From contig JAHLEZ010000010.1 in NCBI GenBank assembly GCA_020726505.1, positions 310,001-374,000 of the forward strand: 64,000 nucleotides of DNA, in the 5' to 3' direction. The notes under the pieces are model-generated. The model had not been told where the DNA came from. It did not search any database and saw nothing but the letters and a program-made list of their open reading frames with translations. Shown piece by piece: positions 12,137-24,552 of this stretch (position 1 is the first letter of the stretch; each line of letters starts with the position of its first letter). The position numbers and the translations under genes are program-made. The DNA is from Leptodontidium sp. MPI-SDFR-AT-0119 (lineage: Eukaryota > Ascomycota > Leotiomycetes > Helotiales > Leptodontidiaceae).

Positions 12137-13991
12137 CTTGAAAGTTTGGAAGGACTAGTGACCAGCAAAAGTCTTGAATTATTAAGAATGGAAAGAAGAT
12201 TAGAAAGATGGAATGGTTGCAGAATGAAGAACTGGAATGCGATGATGAAAAAGAACTTTGATTGTCGGTGGTTTGCAATCTACTTATACACTTCCCGTAC
12301 TCAAGCCGTCAACCATTTTGGGATGGAATGGAGCACGGTGAGAAATGCCCAGCTTTCGGAAAAGAAACATGGAAACCACACAGAGGAATCTATATCGGCA
12401 CTAACTGCTGAATTACTCCTTTGAGCTGTCTTGGCTGCATGAAGGAAGTCAACTTTGCCATCTTGATCGAAGTGAAGCTGGACCAGGACGAGCAAACAAT
12501 GAGAATGGAGACATGCCAAGAGAGGCGATGAACGATCTCTGACAGTTGGCCCTCGCCTCCTACTTACTCCACATAAGCTTCCGGGGGACTTTTCAGTCTT
12601 CGATATCAGGTTAGGAAGTCAAGTTGACACAAGCGGAAGGGTGACGGGCTGTGCAAACAAACTACATGGGTCCAATGAGGGATCTGATGCGATAATACAA
12701 GCTCTGGATCGTCGCAGGGTTTCGATGCGAGTATGAAAATCAAAACAACAGCCAGGGTTCGAAACCGATAGAGCACGAGATTTCTGGTCTCTGGCCAGCC
12801 GTGAAGAAACGAGCCCAGTTTTTCACACCGATCTGAGATCTTAGCAAGTTAGCCTTGCGAACGCCTCCCCAGATTCACACTTGCCGACCAATGCGAAGCA
12901 CTGGAGCGTGTGAAAGGTCCACTTGTGATCATGGATAAAACCTGGAAAGGATCAGATCAAGCATGGCTCGAGCGGAGGAGTTCGAAACGTTGTTGCCAGC
13001 CTTCCGGCATGATTGTTTGGAGAGGCGGTGGACGTCTGTGTGCAAGAAAACAGAGTTTGAAGCGTTGCCGGAAACGGGGTGAACTAGCGGGCGAAGAGTC
13101 AAAAGGCATCCATACACGTGACCTGTATGGACTGATTCAAAACTCTCTGTTGAAGAAGCTTAATTTTGACACATCTTCATATTTTGACATGCCGATTTTG
13201 ACAGGGCAATAGTGTGTGGCATGCCAATGAACTTGTCCGTGTACCTGAAAATAGCTGGCGGATGCTAGGGAAGCCTAGTTCAACCACTGGGTCTTTGCTG
13301 AGGGCTTGGACGAAGCTGTTTTTGCAAGGAATCTGAGTCGGCAGGATCTCTGGTCAGTGCTATAATCGTATCGGTGGGTTCAAGCACGGGAGGAGACTTT
13401 CTTGTTGTTGACTCTGGGCTAGACTTTACAGTAGACTGGTCTGTGAGTAGTAGCACATTGGTCTCCACCTTGAAGAATAACCCTCGATGACCATGGTATT
13501 CAGTCAATGCCTCGGCTGTATTGCTTTGTTGTCAGGAGACCAAAGCTGAAGATGTTTATCAATATTCCGTCTGCCGAATCAATATTTACTTGGCTTCCCA
13601 AAGGCGAGTCAGAATCAAAGGATGTAACGCGAGACAAAGTGGATGGACTGGGAAACACTAGCAACTGATGTCAAAGTTTCAAGTGTCGCATTGTCCCTAC
13701 TGATTCCGAATAATGCCGATTTTGGAACATCTACGTGAAATAGTATGGAAGGTCAAAATGAAAGTTTCAATGAATGCAGTCAATCAATCATTGATGAGGT
13801 TTGGCGACATTGACTGCTGGACTGCTCACGAGGTGTGGCGGCAAGGTGGCCGCTCAGCCACATCGTGTCAGCCACAATCCACTCTAGCGTCAGATTGACC
13901 TTAGCGAGCGCACCACACTCAGCCTTTTGAAATTTCAAACTTGAACGAATAGCGACATCACGACAAACCACCGACACCAACGACAGTCGAG
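12137..13991. other. Intergenic region, 1.85 kb
   Basis: Only short uninformative frames are present on both strands. The region holds the divergent promoters of the Egh16-like gene and the eL27 gene. I recognise no domain, tRNA or repeat in it. Confidence 0.5.
12281..12288 (-). promoter_or_regulatory. TATA-like box of the Egh16-like gene
   Basis: The reverse strand reads TATAAGTA, about 145 bases before the chosen ATG. This is a motif match only. Confidence 0.4.
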
Positions 13992-14731
13992 ATGAAGTGT
14001 GAGTTGCGCCCCTATCTCTGCTTCTGCGCTCCGGAATTGATGCCAGTTGTATCTGGCAATTGCCCCGCGACCCCTTCACAGCTCGAAATATCCTCTCCCA
14101 ACCAACTCCGTCCTTCTGCAGAATGCTTAGGTACTGACTTCTCGCCATGTAGTCCTCAAAGTTGGCCGTGTTGCCATCATCACCCGCGGCAGATATGCTG
14201 GCAAGAAGGTTCGTACAATTCACCATTTCAGATCGATCGAGAGCGCGCTGGGAGGAAGATGAGGATATTTGATGGGGGAAATTGAAGATTCGAGATGGAA
14301 GGATATGACGAGACAGTGCTGATAGGAACCTTTGCAGGTTGTGTTGATTCAACCACAAGACTCTGGAACCAAGTCTCACCCATACCCTCACGCCCTGGTC
14401 GCCGGTATTGAGCGCTACCCCTCGCAAATCACCCGCCGCATGTCCAAAGCCCGCCAAACCAAGCGATCCAAGGTCAAGCCATTCATCAAGGTCATCAACT
14501 ACAACCACTTGATGCCAACAAGATACACGCTCGAGTTGGAGGGATTGAAGGGTGTTGTTACTGCGGATACCTTCAAGGAGGTTTCTCAACGGGAGGATGC
14601 GAAGAAGACCGTGAAGAAGGCTTTGGAGGAGAGATACACGTCTGGAAAGAACAGATGGTTCTTCACTCCTCTTAGTACGACTTTCCCTCAAAACTCTGGG
14701 CTGTATGTGGCTAACATTTGCAGGATTTTGA
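13992..14731 (+). CDS. RPL27: 60S ribosomal protein eL27
   Basis: Component of the large cytosolic ribosomal subunit. Four exons (13992-13998, 14153-14208, 14338-14674, 14724-14731) give 135 residues, the usual length. The first exon carries only ATGAAGT, and the last carries eight coding bases completing Arg-Phe-stop. The protein begins [20 protein letters not shown], contains [17 protein letters not shown] and ends RWFFTPLRF, all family-typical. Introns crowd the 5' end, as is common for fungal ribosomal protein genes. Without the terminal intron the frame runs on into non-homologous sequence, so the eight-base exon is well supported by the conserved C-terminus. Confidence 0.97.
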
Positions 14732-16501
14732 ACAATTCTTCTGTCATCGGGCTGGGACGGTGTTACATCATGGCAGTGGGACAATTAGTCGCATAACGAG
14801 CTAAGAACAACTGCAATTTCACACCTTACGAAATCCTCGAACCTTAGGCCTTGTGAAAGTGAATGCTGTGAAATGACTATGGATCTACGCCTTACCCATA
14901 CTAAGGATTTTGTGGATGGAGACATCTGAAGCGGAGTCAGATCTACATTGAAGAATTCGAGGCCACAACTGACACTTAACTTCATAGGAATTAGAGGCGT
15001 TGGCGCTGCCCTCGATATCAGACAGGTAGGTGGGCAAGGCTGGCACAAAAGAAGTGGAGGGCTGGAAAGAGGTGCTGTACCCAGACTTTACATCGGTCTC
15101 CTTTGTCGAGCCAACGCCAGAGCAGCATGACGGTGGATATTCTTAAAAACTACTTCCAACCTTCAAATGGGGTTGGATGGATGTGTGGTCGTGGTCCGGA
15201 GGTTTATACGGGAAGTCAGAACAGCGGATTTGAACGAACAGTATAACAACGGTCTCAAGTCTCCCATACCGGCCCCTTGCAACACACATCCAACCTGAGC
15301 CGCAAACCTACTGGCCTTCAACACAGGGGCATCAAACTGCACTTTAGGTACCAGCAGCCAGTGATCCAGCAATGCTTAAACAGTCTCAACTTTCTCATCT
15401 ACGTCCACTTACGATATACTGTTAACGTGTGTTCCAAAAACTGCTGGCCTTCAATTCAATTCAACGAGGGAACCGAACGGCGTCTTTGATCTTGGCATGC
15501 CAAAAAAAATTGATGACATGGCATCCCCCGTCACAGGAGTGCTATTATTCCCAATGTGACGTACACTCCTTCAATATTCGGTGTTATAGGAATTGTTATC
15601 TGAGTTGTTGCCTCCTACCGTTCCAATATTTATCTTCAAGCAAGCCAACTTGTTGGAGCGAGACTTCAACCTCGATGACCAAGTCTATTAACAATAACAA
15701 GCAACAGGGAAGTAGTCACCACCGTCCCCGTCCTCCTTAGCCAGACTAAACTCAGAACAGCTTCGAACACCAGATGGCATCGCTCAACTACCAGTACCGA
15801 ATACCGCGGCTGGTGGCGGCACATTTCCGCACCTGTTCTCTAGCAAATCTCGCACCGCCAAAGTCAACAACACTGGCTCATGAAGATCCTACTAAATGCA
15901 CTCACTAAAGGGCAGCCCCAGCCATCGAAATCCTGGGGAAGCGGGGGAATTTATTTCCCTTTCCAGCTTCCAGGCTCGTCCCTAACGGCCTTTCGTCCAT
16001 TGCCCTTGACGACATGAAGCCTAACTCAAAGACCTAGCTAATATAGGTACTCTATTGCTCCAAAAGAGAGGTGAGAGACAGGAGCCGAGTCGTCCTCCCG
16101 AGAGCCCCGTCTACTGCTACTGTTGCGTTGCTTTTCTTGATTGGGCGTGAGGATGTCCAAGTGGATCATCTCTACTTACGCATGCAGTTGTAGTAGATGC
16201 CGGGAGATCAGAGGAGGTGCAGTGCTCTTCAATTTACTTTGCTTTAGCTGTCGTGACGAGCTTCAGACTACTAGTTACCAATCAGCACCTTAGTGCCATC
16301 ATCGGATCTGGGACTTATTCAAATGCTGTCGTGCCCCCGGAAGCTGCACAGTTGCCTGTTAATTCTTCTCTTCTCTCTCCCTGTCTGTGTTTCCATTGAA
16401 CAAAAGTGCAAGCTGGTTCAAATTACCAGCTAAGCTCAACTCTCCATTTCAACACCTTCATCTTCGTTCCCTGTAGCGAAAAGTACTCAAACATACCCAC
16501 A
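14732..16501. other. Intergenic region, 1.8 kb
   Basis: I see no gene. Open frames are short and lack family features. The last 100 bases before 16502 form the leader of the GPR1/FUN34-type gene. Confidence 0.5.
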
Positions 16502-17784
16502 ATGAACGGCCAAAACTCCAGCAGCAGCTCCAACGGAGCACATCTCAAACCCGTGGAATCTCTCAAAATCTCCCTTGAGCTCTTCGAGAAGCTCTATCTC
16601 AGCCCCGAGAATAACGTCCACGGTGACCTACGCAAGACATTCGGGAACCCAACTCCTCTGTCCGTATCCTCATCACTGCATTCCTCCGCTTAGAAACTTC
16701 AGACTGACAAAAGCGTCGCATGTAGAGCTGTTGTCGGGTTCGTCGTTGCTCTTTCTCCTCTATCGATTGAGTTGATGGGCTGGAGAGGTGCTAGCGGTCT
16801 CAGTGCAACTGCGTATGTCTTCCTCTCGCATTTCTGAGTCCTACTCATCCCTATTCTTCTTACCAAGGTCATATACTGACCAAAACACTACAACAGGGGA
16901 GCTAATTAGTTCTTCGGTGGCCTCCTCCTCGTCGTCTCAGGCCTCCTCGAATTCTTCCTCGGCAATACCTTTCCCAGTGTCGTCTTCGTGAGTACGTTAC
17001 GCCCCATTCCATCCCTTAACTTCTACTCACGTATAGATGAAACTTGCTGTAACTAACAAGACACACACAGGCTATGGCGCACACTTCCTAACCTTCGCCG
17101 CAACATTCCAACCCTTCTCCAACGCTATCGCAGCCTACAGTCCCGATGGAACTCAAACACGTACCTCTCCCCTCTCTATCCTTCCTCTTCCCCTCTTCCC
17201 ATCTTCGCTCCTCACCCGTCCTTTTCTTTCTTCCTTCCTTCCTTCCCCCCTCTTCCAATCACCAAAACACCCCCAAACTAGCCTCCCCTCTCCACAAACA
17301 GAAACGCCCGAATTTGCCTCCTCCTTCGCTTTCTATGCTCTCTTCATGGGTCTCCTCTCCTTCATCTACCTCATTTGCTCCCTGCGCACAAACCTCATCT
17401 TCGTATTCGTCTTCACCGGCGCCTCCCTCGGTTTCGTGCTCGCTGCGGCCTCGTTCTGGACTACGGCGCTGGGCATGATTGTGGGTGCTACACTGTTGAA
17501 GGGCGCGGGAGGGGCGTTCTTCGTCGCTGCGGTTATGGGGTGGTATTTGTTGGCGGCGATTATGTTCGCTACGCTGGATTTGCCTTGGGGGTATGTTTTT
17601 TTTTTTTACTCTGTGGATGTTTTGTTTTGTTATTGCGCCTTTTTGACGGGTCTTTTGCTTATTTTGATGCATGAAATAAGATGGATGGTGGCTAACTCTC
17701 ATTCTTAATTATAGACTGAACAGTCTCCCAGTCGTGGACTTAAGCACGATGATCAAGGGAGCCAGCCAGAAGAGGAAAGATTAG
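16502..17784 (+). CDS. GPR1/FUN34/YaaH transporter with in-frame TAG
   Basis: Membrane protein of the acetate/ammonium-linked GPR1/FUN34/YaaH family, with about six hydrophobic segments. Six exons (16502-16659, 16726-16812, 16897-16991, 17071-17160, 17302-17590, 17715-17784) keep frame throughout, for 262 codons. Family marks include the N-terminal GNPTPL, then ALSPLSIELMGWRGA, LLEFFLGNTFPSVVF, LTFAATFQPFSNAIAAYS and the later LICSLRTNLIFVFVF. In this model codon 16907-16909 is TAG, where relatives have Phe within a GAYFFFGG-like motif. The alternative is a weak donor at 16817 (TAT|GTCTTC) joined to an acceptor at 16909, which gives TAYFFGG and removes the stop. The gene is either recently disabled or spliced unusually here. 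Transport substrate is inferred from the family only. Confidence 0.8.
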
Positions 17785-18739
17785 GCATAAGGCTCAGCTA
17801 GCAGGACCAATTGCGATATCAGGCTGTGTGAGAAGAGAGTTACGTAAAGTAGAGTAGAGAGACGAGTGGGCTATTTCAAGGGATGGGGGCGTACATATAA
17901 GTGTATGGGGATGGACGTGCGAAGCTTGAATTGGGGTAGGTGTACTTTATCTACTTAATATATGGCGGTGGTGCGGAATAGCTAGCTACTGTAGGAGCTG
18001 GAGCTGGAGTTCACAATGCATACACTTACGTCCCTCTGGGCGTTGTTTATACATACCTTGCATTTAAAAACGAAAATTATATTATTCCTAATCACCTCTC
18101 CAAGAGAACATTCACACCGATAGAATGTTGGGGTTTCATCACTCGCTTAGTCCAGACCACGATAATCTAAAAGAGTACTTTTATTTCATTCTCAAAGAAA
18201 TCCACTGCGTTCTATGCTGCCTGCCTATGCTTCATTCCCCACCCACCCCCAGCCATTCACTCCCCGTAGCTGTAGCGAACATGAAATAGAACGATCGCGT
18301 TTAAACTCCCCTCAAAAACGCAGCCCTTGAGTAAAAGCAAGGGTATTTGCACGGTATATGAAGGTCTATGATAGGACCATACCAGCAATATGCCCATGCA
18401 TGAAACCATTGAAGCGTAGAACGAAATATCCTCTGATTAAATGCCACGGTCATAAGGACCCAATTACTGAGGCAGAGACGTCTTCGTACTTGAGGAATTA
18501 ACACACTGCATATGAAAGGAGAAAATCCCTATAGATTGGGCAAGCTCCTCCACATTTTCCTGGTCGAACGATAGGAGAAGGTCTGTGAGGCATGAAAAAA
18601 GAAGATGGAGAGGAAACAGCAGAAGCAGCTCCTGCTAATACCTCTTTCTGTGTATAATTGATCCAGACCATGATCGAAGCTCAGACGTCCAGATCTGTCG
18701 GTGAGCAGTGAACGAAAAGACAGTCTGTGTCGAGTGTCG
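17785..18739. other. Intergenic region between convergent genes
   Basis: This is 3' flanking sequence of the transporter and of the 2EXR gene. No gene was recognised. Confidence 0.5.
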
Positions 18740-19840
18740 TCAAGTGTTAGCTTGGCTTGCAGTCTTGGCATCCTCGTCTTCAGACCCAGAGCCAGATTCA
18801 GAGTCGGTGTCGATTTCGACTATTACACCTTTAGGAACCCTTTTGACAGGCGGAAGTCTCCGAACCTTAGCAATTCTCTTCAACATCACCTTAGGAGGCT
18901 TCCAATCCTTATTCATCTCCCTCCAAGCCATCCACCTCTTGAACTCCTTCACGGTCTTCTTGCCCTGCCAGAAATTCCTGAAGATGTCAATGCAGTGCTC
19001 TCTGACTTCTCTGCCTCCGTGTTGGCCTCCACCCCTCATCGAATCCTCTGGCAATGGATCCACATTCCACAGGGAGTAGGTTTCCGGCTTGAGATCCTCG
19101 CGGAAGTTGCTGTTGTCGAGCACGATGTTGATTGTTTGGATCTGCGAATGCTCCATGCATAAGAGGTAGAATAAATCTGTGCGGCCGGAGGTTCTGAAGC
19201 GCTGGGTATCCTCTCCTACTAGAGCAATGTGCTTGATTGGATTGTTCAGGGGGATGCCGCCGATGGAAGGCTTTGAGATTCGACGGAAGTAGGTGAGGAA
19301 TTCGGCGGTGGAGGGGAAATTGACGAAGAAGAAGATGTCTACATTGGGACTGACGTAGATCGTTGCGTCTAACCATGCTGGCATCTTTGGTGGTTGGGCT
19401 CCAGGAGGAAGTCTCTCGCCATCTCTCTCCAAAGCTTTGACGGGCATCTTGGCTTTGATCAAGCTGTAGAACTTCAGAGCTTCATGTCGGGACTCGGAGT
19501 TAATACGCAGGACAGCTGGAACCGGACCAGCGTCGAGAACGTATCTTGATAGCCGTACGTCCTTGTGGACGAGCTCGCTGTCGATGTTCTGATATTCCGC
19601 GCGGATTATGCGTGGTCTCATCGCGTATCGCCATATCTTGAGGCGGATCTCGGGAGGGATCTTTTTGAACTGGTAGAACTTGGTGAATCTCATGGGATTG
19701 GGAGGACCCTTGGCTCTTGATTTTCTTGGTTTAGCTGTCTCGGTTGCTGTTGACCCTTGTTCAGCAGCTGTTGAAGGTGAAGTGGTAAGCCCGAGCCTTG
19801 TGGCAACCCGTTGAGAACTTAGGACCAACTGGCCAGCCAT
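18740..19840 (-). CDS. 2EXR-domain protein
   Basis: Single exon. I start at the ATG at 19840 (MAGQLVLSSQ), giving 366 residues. The frame is open to an ATG at 20080, but that extension is low-complexity and not family-like. The 2EXR domain, an F-box-like module common in Pezizomycotina, begins near residue 50 with FTKFYQFKKIPPEIRLKIW and continues with VLRINSESRHEAL. A block with TDLFYLLCMEHSQIQTI follows, and the C-terminal quarter is basic with an acidic Ser/Asp/Glu tail (DTDSESGSGSEDEDAK). Members are numerous in fungi and mostly uncharacterised, so no function is claimed. Confidence 0.85.
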   Translation of the reverse strand: MAGQLVLSSQRVATRLGLTTSPSTAAEQGSTATETAKPRKSRAKGPPNPMRFTKFYQFKKIPPEIRLKIWRYAMRPRIIRAEYQNIDSELVHKDVRLSRYVLDAGPVPAVLRINSESRHEALKFYSLIKAKMPVKALERDGERLPPGAQPPKMPAWLDATIYVSPNVDIFFFVNFPSTAEFLTYFRRISKPSIGGIPLNNPIKHIALVGEDTQRFRTSGRTDLFYLLCMEHSQIQTINIVLDNSNFREDLKPETYSLWNVDPLPEDSMRGGGQHGGREVREHCIDIFRNFWQGKKTVKEFKRWMAWREMNKDWKPPKVMLKRIAKVRRLPPVKRVPKGVIVEIDTDSESGSGSEDEDAKTASQANT

Positions 19841-19940
19841 TTTAAAGACGATATTCGAGAAAGAGGATGGGTTACTTGAAGTTGATGTGTGGCAGCCTGG
19901 TGATGCTGCTGTCGACTCGATGAAGACCGATGTAGGTTGG

Positions 19941-20283
19941 ATATGGTGGCGAGATCGAGGTGTGAAGGTATGAATGGCGACGCTGGCTCGATGTTTGGTC
20001 TCGAATAGTATGGTCACCGAGCTAGAATCAGTTCGAATTTGCAGAGAGGATTCTGATAAGCCCAGTCTGTTGATCTTCAAGTTGAAATGGCTCGACAGGG
20101 GTCGGTGTAGGTTGACGTGTGGTCAAGGACTTGGAGAGTGTGAAGGCGAGGAGGTAGGGAATCGTGAGGCAAGTGGATGTTGATGCTAACTCGATCTCAA
20201 TCCCCAACTGTGCGGTCACTGAACTTCAGTCAGTTCAGAATTCATGAGCAGGGTTTGAGGTGCCCAGTCTGTTAATCTTCAAC
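19941..20283. repeat. Degenerate direct duplication upstream of the 2EXR gene
   Basis: A block ending at about 20082 and another ending at about 20281 share order and wording. Each has a GGTCAC(C/T)GA element, a TCAGTTC element and finally CCCAGTCTGTT(G/A)ATCTTCAA. The copies are offset by about 195-200 bases and diverge elsewhere. Confidence 0.6.
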
Positions 20284-21001
20284 CCTCAGAACTGGTTGGA
20301 GAATTTGGCGATGGTTTCCCAGATACTTTTCGTAGTGGGAGAGATATGTAGGTTGGAGGAGGAGTTGCCGAGGAAGTTGACGAACTCGCGATATTTGAAT
20401 GTGGGGGCGTGCTGTGCTTCGCAAGCGAGGTTGTGGTGAATGTAAACAAGGCAAAGAGAAAAATCTGCTCAACACCGTAATGCACAGGTTGGAAATCAGG
20501 CAAGGAAGAAGGGAGAACTGGAGATTTGATCATCATTTAAGATTGCTCTCAAGTTTTGAAATTAAATGAAATCTCCCAGCAAGTCGTGGGAGGAGATATC
20601 AATTCCTGCAAGAGAGAAAGGCACACTTGAGTCAAAATTCCTCCGCATGGTGAATCTGTACCCATCAACTCATATGACTGCATATAGATATAGAGTAATA
20701 ATTCACTTGAAAGACAACATGGAGAAGATGAAATACAGAGAACCCACTTTAGATTCGGTTATGCAGAGTATATAAGGGTACCAAGTATATAGAACAAAAA
20801 GCAAGGGGGCAATTTTGGAATCGGGGTTTATTCAATACGCAAACGCAACGCTCATTCATTACTAGCTTCCTTCAAACGCCCATTCAATGCCCATTTCAGA
20901 ACTGTACGAGTAACTGTATTTCTCCACAGCCGCAAATTCGACTCTTTCCTCCGCCATTCTCCACACCCGGCTTCTCCTCCCATTCTTCCACCCTTACAAA
21001 T

Positions 21002-21829
21002 CTATTGCCCAAAAGCACCATTCGGCTTCACGGATCCTGACAGGCCCAGCTTCTGCTTCTTGATCCTGGGCAAGACACCAACCAGAACCAAAACAGCCGA
21101 AATCAGGATCGCCCACAGCTTGATGTCCAGGACAGTCTTGTTGTAATCCGTCTGAGTAGCTGCGGCCACTGTAGCCAGCAACAGCACCAGAACCAGGTAT
21201 CCACTCAACCTATGCCACTTATACAAGGACTTCGCCTTGTCCACACTCCCATACAACTGCGGCACATAATACGCCGTGAAGCCCACCAAAGCCTGAATGC
21301 CCAGAAGGATATAGGTAATGAGACCTAGAATGGCATGGGCGGATACAAAATGTATGCCGTTGTGCGAGATCTTGTTGTACTCGATGACGATGAGTCCTGC
21401 GACCAGGGCGTCAAGAGCTAGGTTGTTGAGGATGAAATGCGAAACTGTGCCTTTGCGCTTCTGTTCGGGGGTATGGGTTGGTTGGAGGAGGAGGATGGAC
21501 TGCGTGAGGACGAGGAGACCGCCTGAGTTGAGGAGAGGGTGGGCGGAGAAGAGGATGCGGGGGTTGAGGAAGACGCTGGCCCAGACGGAGGCGGTTAGGA
21601 GGAGGATGCCGGCTTGTGCGATTACTGCTGTGCCTGGGGAGAGTTAGTGAGGGCTCTGTCAGGCTTCAGGGAGGAGAGGAGAGGAGGGTATACCGATGAT
21701 CAGGTTGTAGTAGATAGGTTTGCCTTCTCCTTGAGCTGCATCACCAGCTCGTCCAAGGAGAGGCTCGTCTTCACCATTCCCCTCTTGTGGGATCAAAGTC
21801 GTCTCTGGAATTCCAGTAGTAGAAGCCAT
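21002..21829 (-). CDS. Cytochrome b561-like membrane protein
   Basis: Two exons (21829-21694 and 21633-21002) encode 255 residues. After a soluble N-terminus of about 45 residues come about six hydrophobic segments typical of the cytochrome b561 fold, a transmembrane electron carrier with two haem groups. Candidate haem-binding histidines lie in FSAHPLLNS, TVSHFILNN, FVSAHAILG and LYKWHRLSGY. The single intron has donor GTATAC and acceptor CCCCAG and restores continuity into the first helix. The C-terminal tail is short and basic. Substrate (for example ascorbate or ferric iron) cannot be told from sequence. The 963-base gap to the divergent allantoicase gene probably holds both promoters. 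Confidence 0.85.
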
Positions 21830-22792
21830 CTTGATCAAGTCTCGGGTTGTTTGTTCAAGTGGTTTCGGGAAGTCTTCAGTCGTGCTTCGGTTCGAGTCGA
21901 GTTGAGTTGAGTTGAGTCGTAGTTCGCAGTCGTTGTGGAGTGGTTGGCAGTAAAGTCAGTCAGTGAGCTAGCTTCCTTCGAGATCTCCAGGCTCTTCAAC
22001 TTCTCTTCTCGAGGATGCAGTCTACTTCTTAAAGCAGAGGTGGCAGATCAGATGCAGTCAGTCAAGAGTCGGTCAGAGTCGTACTGCTCGGAGGCGGAGG
22101 TGATGGTGATGGTGATGCAAAGCACACCTTGAAATGCACCACCAGCCCAGCCCGGCAAAAGCAGGGGAGAGACACAGACAGGCCCTGAGGCCTTCCCGTC
22201 CAGGGCCAGGTTCCCCTCAATGACGCTACCACCCTAGCTTTGGCCAATCACACCGCTCGCATGGTAAGCTGAGCTGAATCAGAGCTTCGTGATACGTACT
22301 GTACGCAGCCAGTGCACAGGAGGCATGTTGATTGCGACATCGATGATTGCGGATATTGGTACGAAGTATTAGCAAGAAAGGGAACGGATGTTATCATGGA
22401 AGGTGAAAGGAGAATTACCGAGTATTTACCTTTCCATTCTTGCGTTTGCTTGAATTGACCAATACAAACAAATCTTGGAGAAATAAACACTTAGTCAGGT
22501 ACTCACTCTCACTCACCTCTTTCTTGCTAAAATCCGCCTCCCGTGGCAACCCGCGGCATGGATGGCTGGATTGCTGGATGACTGGCTGCAAATGCCAATC
22601 AATGGTGGGGTTTATCGATTTCATTTCGATATCGGAGTTACCCGATGCAACCAACACCCCTCCATTACATTACTCGATAGGAAATAGGAACTGAAAACTT
22701 TCTTTCCTTTTCTTTTGAAAGCTTGAACTTCCTTTCTTTTGGCAAAATCTCCCATAGCCTCATCACATATTTTCCTATATTTCAATTCTAAC
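21830..22792. other. Divergent promoter region
   Basis: Shared intergenic region of the b561-like gene and the allantoicase gene. It contains GAGTTGAGTTGAGTTGAGTC-type repeats near 21895-21920. No gene was recognised. Confidence 0.5.
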
Positions 22793-24082
22793 ATGGCGTT
22801 CGAGACGGAATACAAGACTGATGCTGTGGCTGCTACCCCTGTGGCCGCGGACAAGATCGACGGCACTTTTCGTTCCTCCACCATCGGTGAGTACAAGCTT
22901 TTATTCACTTGTGTTTTCGTCCTGCCCTGATATAATGCCAAGGTAAAGGAAGAAGAGTGAGGCACCAACACATTATGTTTCTTGCAACTCTGCTTCAGGA
23001 GGAGGCTGGGACTGCTTGACTCCCCCAGCTCTCCTCGTTTTGACCCCTCCATCTGTCTACACGTGATTCATTCATTGCCTTTTCAGGCCCATTTGCTAAC
23101 CTACCCAGATCTAATCTCTGCAGCACTTGGAGGGAAAGTGCTTTCATTCTCAGATGAGTGGTTTGCAGAAGCATCCAATCTGTTGACCCCCACTCCTCCC
23201 ATCAGACAGCCTGGGAAGATGGTCTATTCTGGAGCTTGGTACGATGGGTGGGAGACTCGTCGACACAACACAGCACCATTTGACTATGTTGTGATCCGTC
23301 TAGGCGTAGCTTCAGGAACTGTCGAAGGAATTGAAGTTGACACTGCCTTCTTCTCTGGAAACCACGCCCCAGCTATCTCCGTAGAGGGTGTCTTCAGCTC
23401 CGATGATGAGGAGGTCATTAGCTGGAAGGGAGAGAAAGGAAAGTGGGAGACGATCCTCGGACTTCAAGAATGTGGTCCTTCTCAGAGATTTGGCTGGAAA
23501 TTGAATGTCCCTACCACTAAAGCCTACACACACGTTAGACTGAACATGTATCCCGATGGTGGCATTGCCAGATTCAGGTTATTCGGTCATGCTGTTCCCG
23601 TCTTTCCTGAGGACAAAGACGCTATTTTCGATCTGGCTGCTGCTCAGAATGGAGGTGTTGCCATCTCCTGTAGCGACCAACACTTCGGTGTGATCTCCAA
23701 CCTCATTCTCCCAGGACGAGGCAAGGATATGGGTGATGGATGGGAGACATCAAGATCTCGAGGAAAGGACCACGTGGATTGGGCTGTCATTAGACTTGGA
23801 GCTAAATGCACAATTCAGAATCTGTTGGTTGACACGGCATTCTTCAGAGGCAACTTCCCTCAAAAGGCCAAGGTCGAAGCTATTGATTGGAGTGGAGAAG
23901 GAGAGCCTGGAGCATTGGCTGATGGATGGACAGATGTCGTTGCTCCTAGCAAGTGTGGTCCGGACAAGGAGCACGAGTTTGAATCTTTGGTGAAGGACAA
24001 GCCTTTTACTCATGTCAAGCTGGTTATGATACCCGATGGAGGAGTGAAAAGAATCAGGGTCTTTGCTAAGAGGAGCGTTTAA
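22793..24082 (+). CDS. DAL2: Allantoicase
   Basis: Hydrolyses allantoate to ureidoglycolate and urea in purine catabolism. Two exons (22793-22886 and 23109-24082) give 355 residues, the usual length. Two homologous allantoicase repeats are visible. The first contains GAWYDGWETRRHN, FDYVVIRLGVASGTVEGIE and VDTAFFSGNHAP. The second contains MGDGWETSRSRGKDHVDW and VDTAFFRGNFPQKA. Each repeat ends in an (M/V)xPDGGxxRxRxF motif. The 222-base intron is longer than others in the window but joins the conserved start to DLISAALGGKVL in frame. No other purine-degradation gene was recognised nearby, although the Ldh_2-family gene at 50.7 kb belongs to a superfamily that includes ureidoglycolate dehydrogenases. 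Confidence 0.95.
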
Positions 24083-24552
24083 ATAGATTTCGGATACCAA
24101 AAGCAATGACTTTACCACTTCCCCTTGAGTTGCTGTGGACTTTCTAGCTCACGTGGTGTTGTTAGAGATACATTGAAGTGAGTATTGGTCGCGAGTTATG
24201 TAGACTTGAGCCTTTACTACCAATACTGTGGATGTACTCAGTTCTGAAACGTTCAAATATCAAGAAAACACTGAAACAAACTCTCTTACTTGTATTTTTC
24301 ATTGAAACTTTCCCTCCCATGCAATATATCCCGTCTTTCTTCCCCTGGACGGATGATCTTGCGCTAAGCGGGCACGGACATTTCCACAGTGACAACACCG
24401 AGACCACCCCATCATCATTTAAAGGTCCAGGTAACAACACAAAACTTCCCACGACTTCGAACGCTCCTCCAAAATCACAGATTTGATACTCTGGACAGTG
24501 CATGAAACTCAGCAGATGGGTAAGGACTACATGAAGTCCTCCTCATCTCGCA

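Noticed and set aside
12755..12770. GGTTCGAAACC resembling a tRNA T-arm
   Set aside because: No matching A box, anticodon arm or acceptor stem is found at the expected distance.
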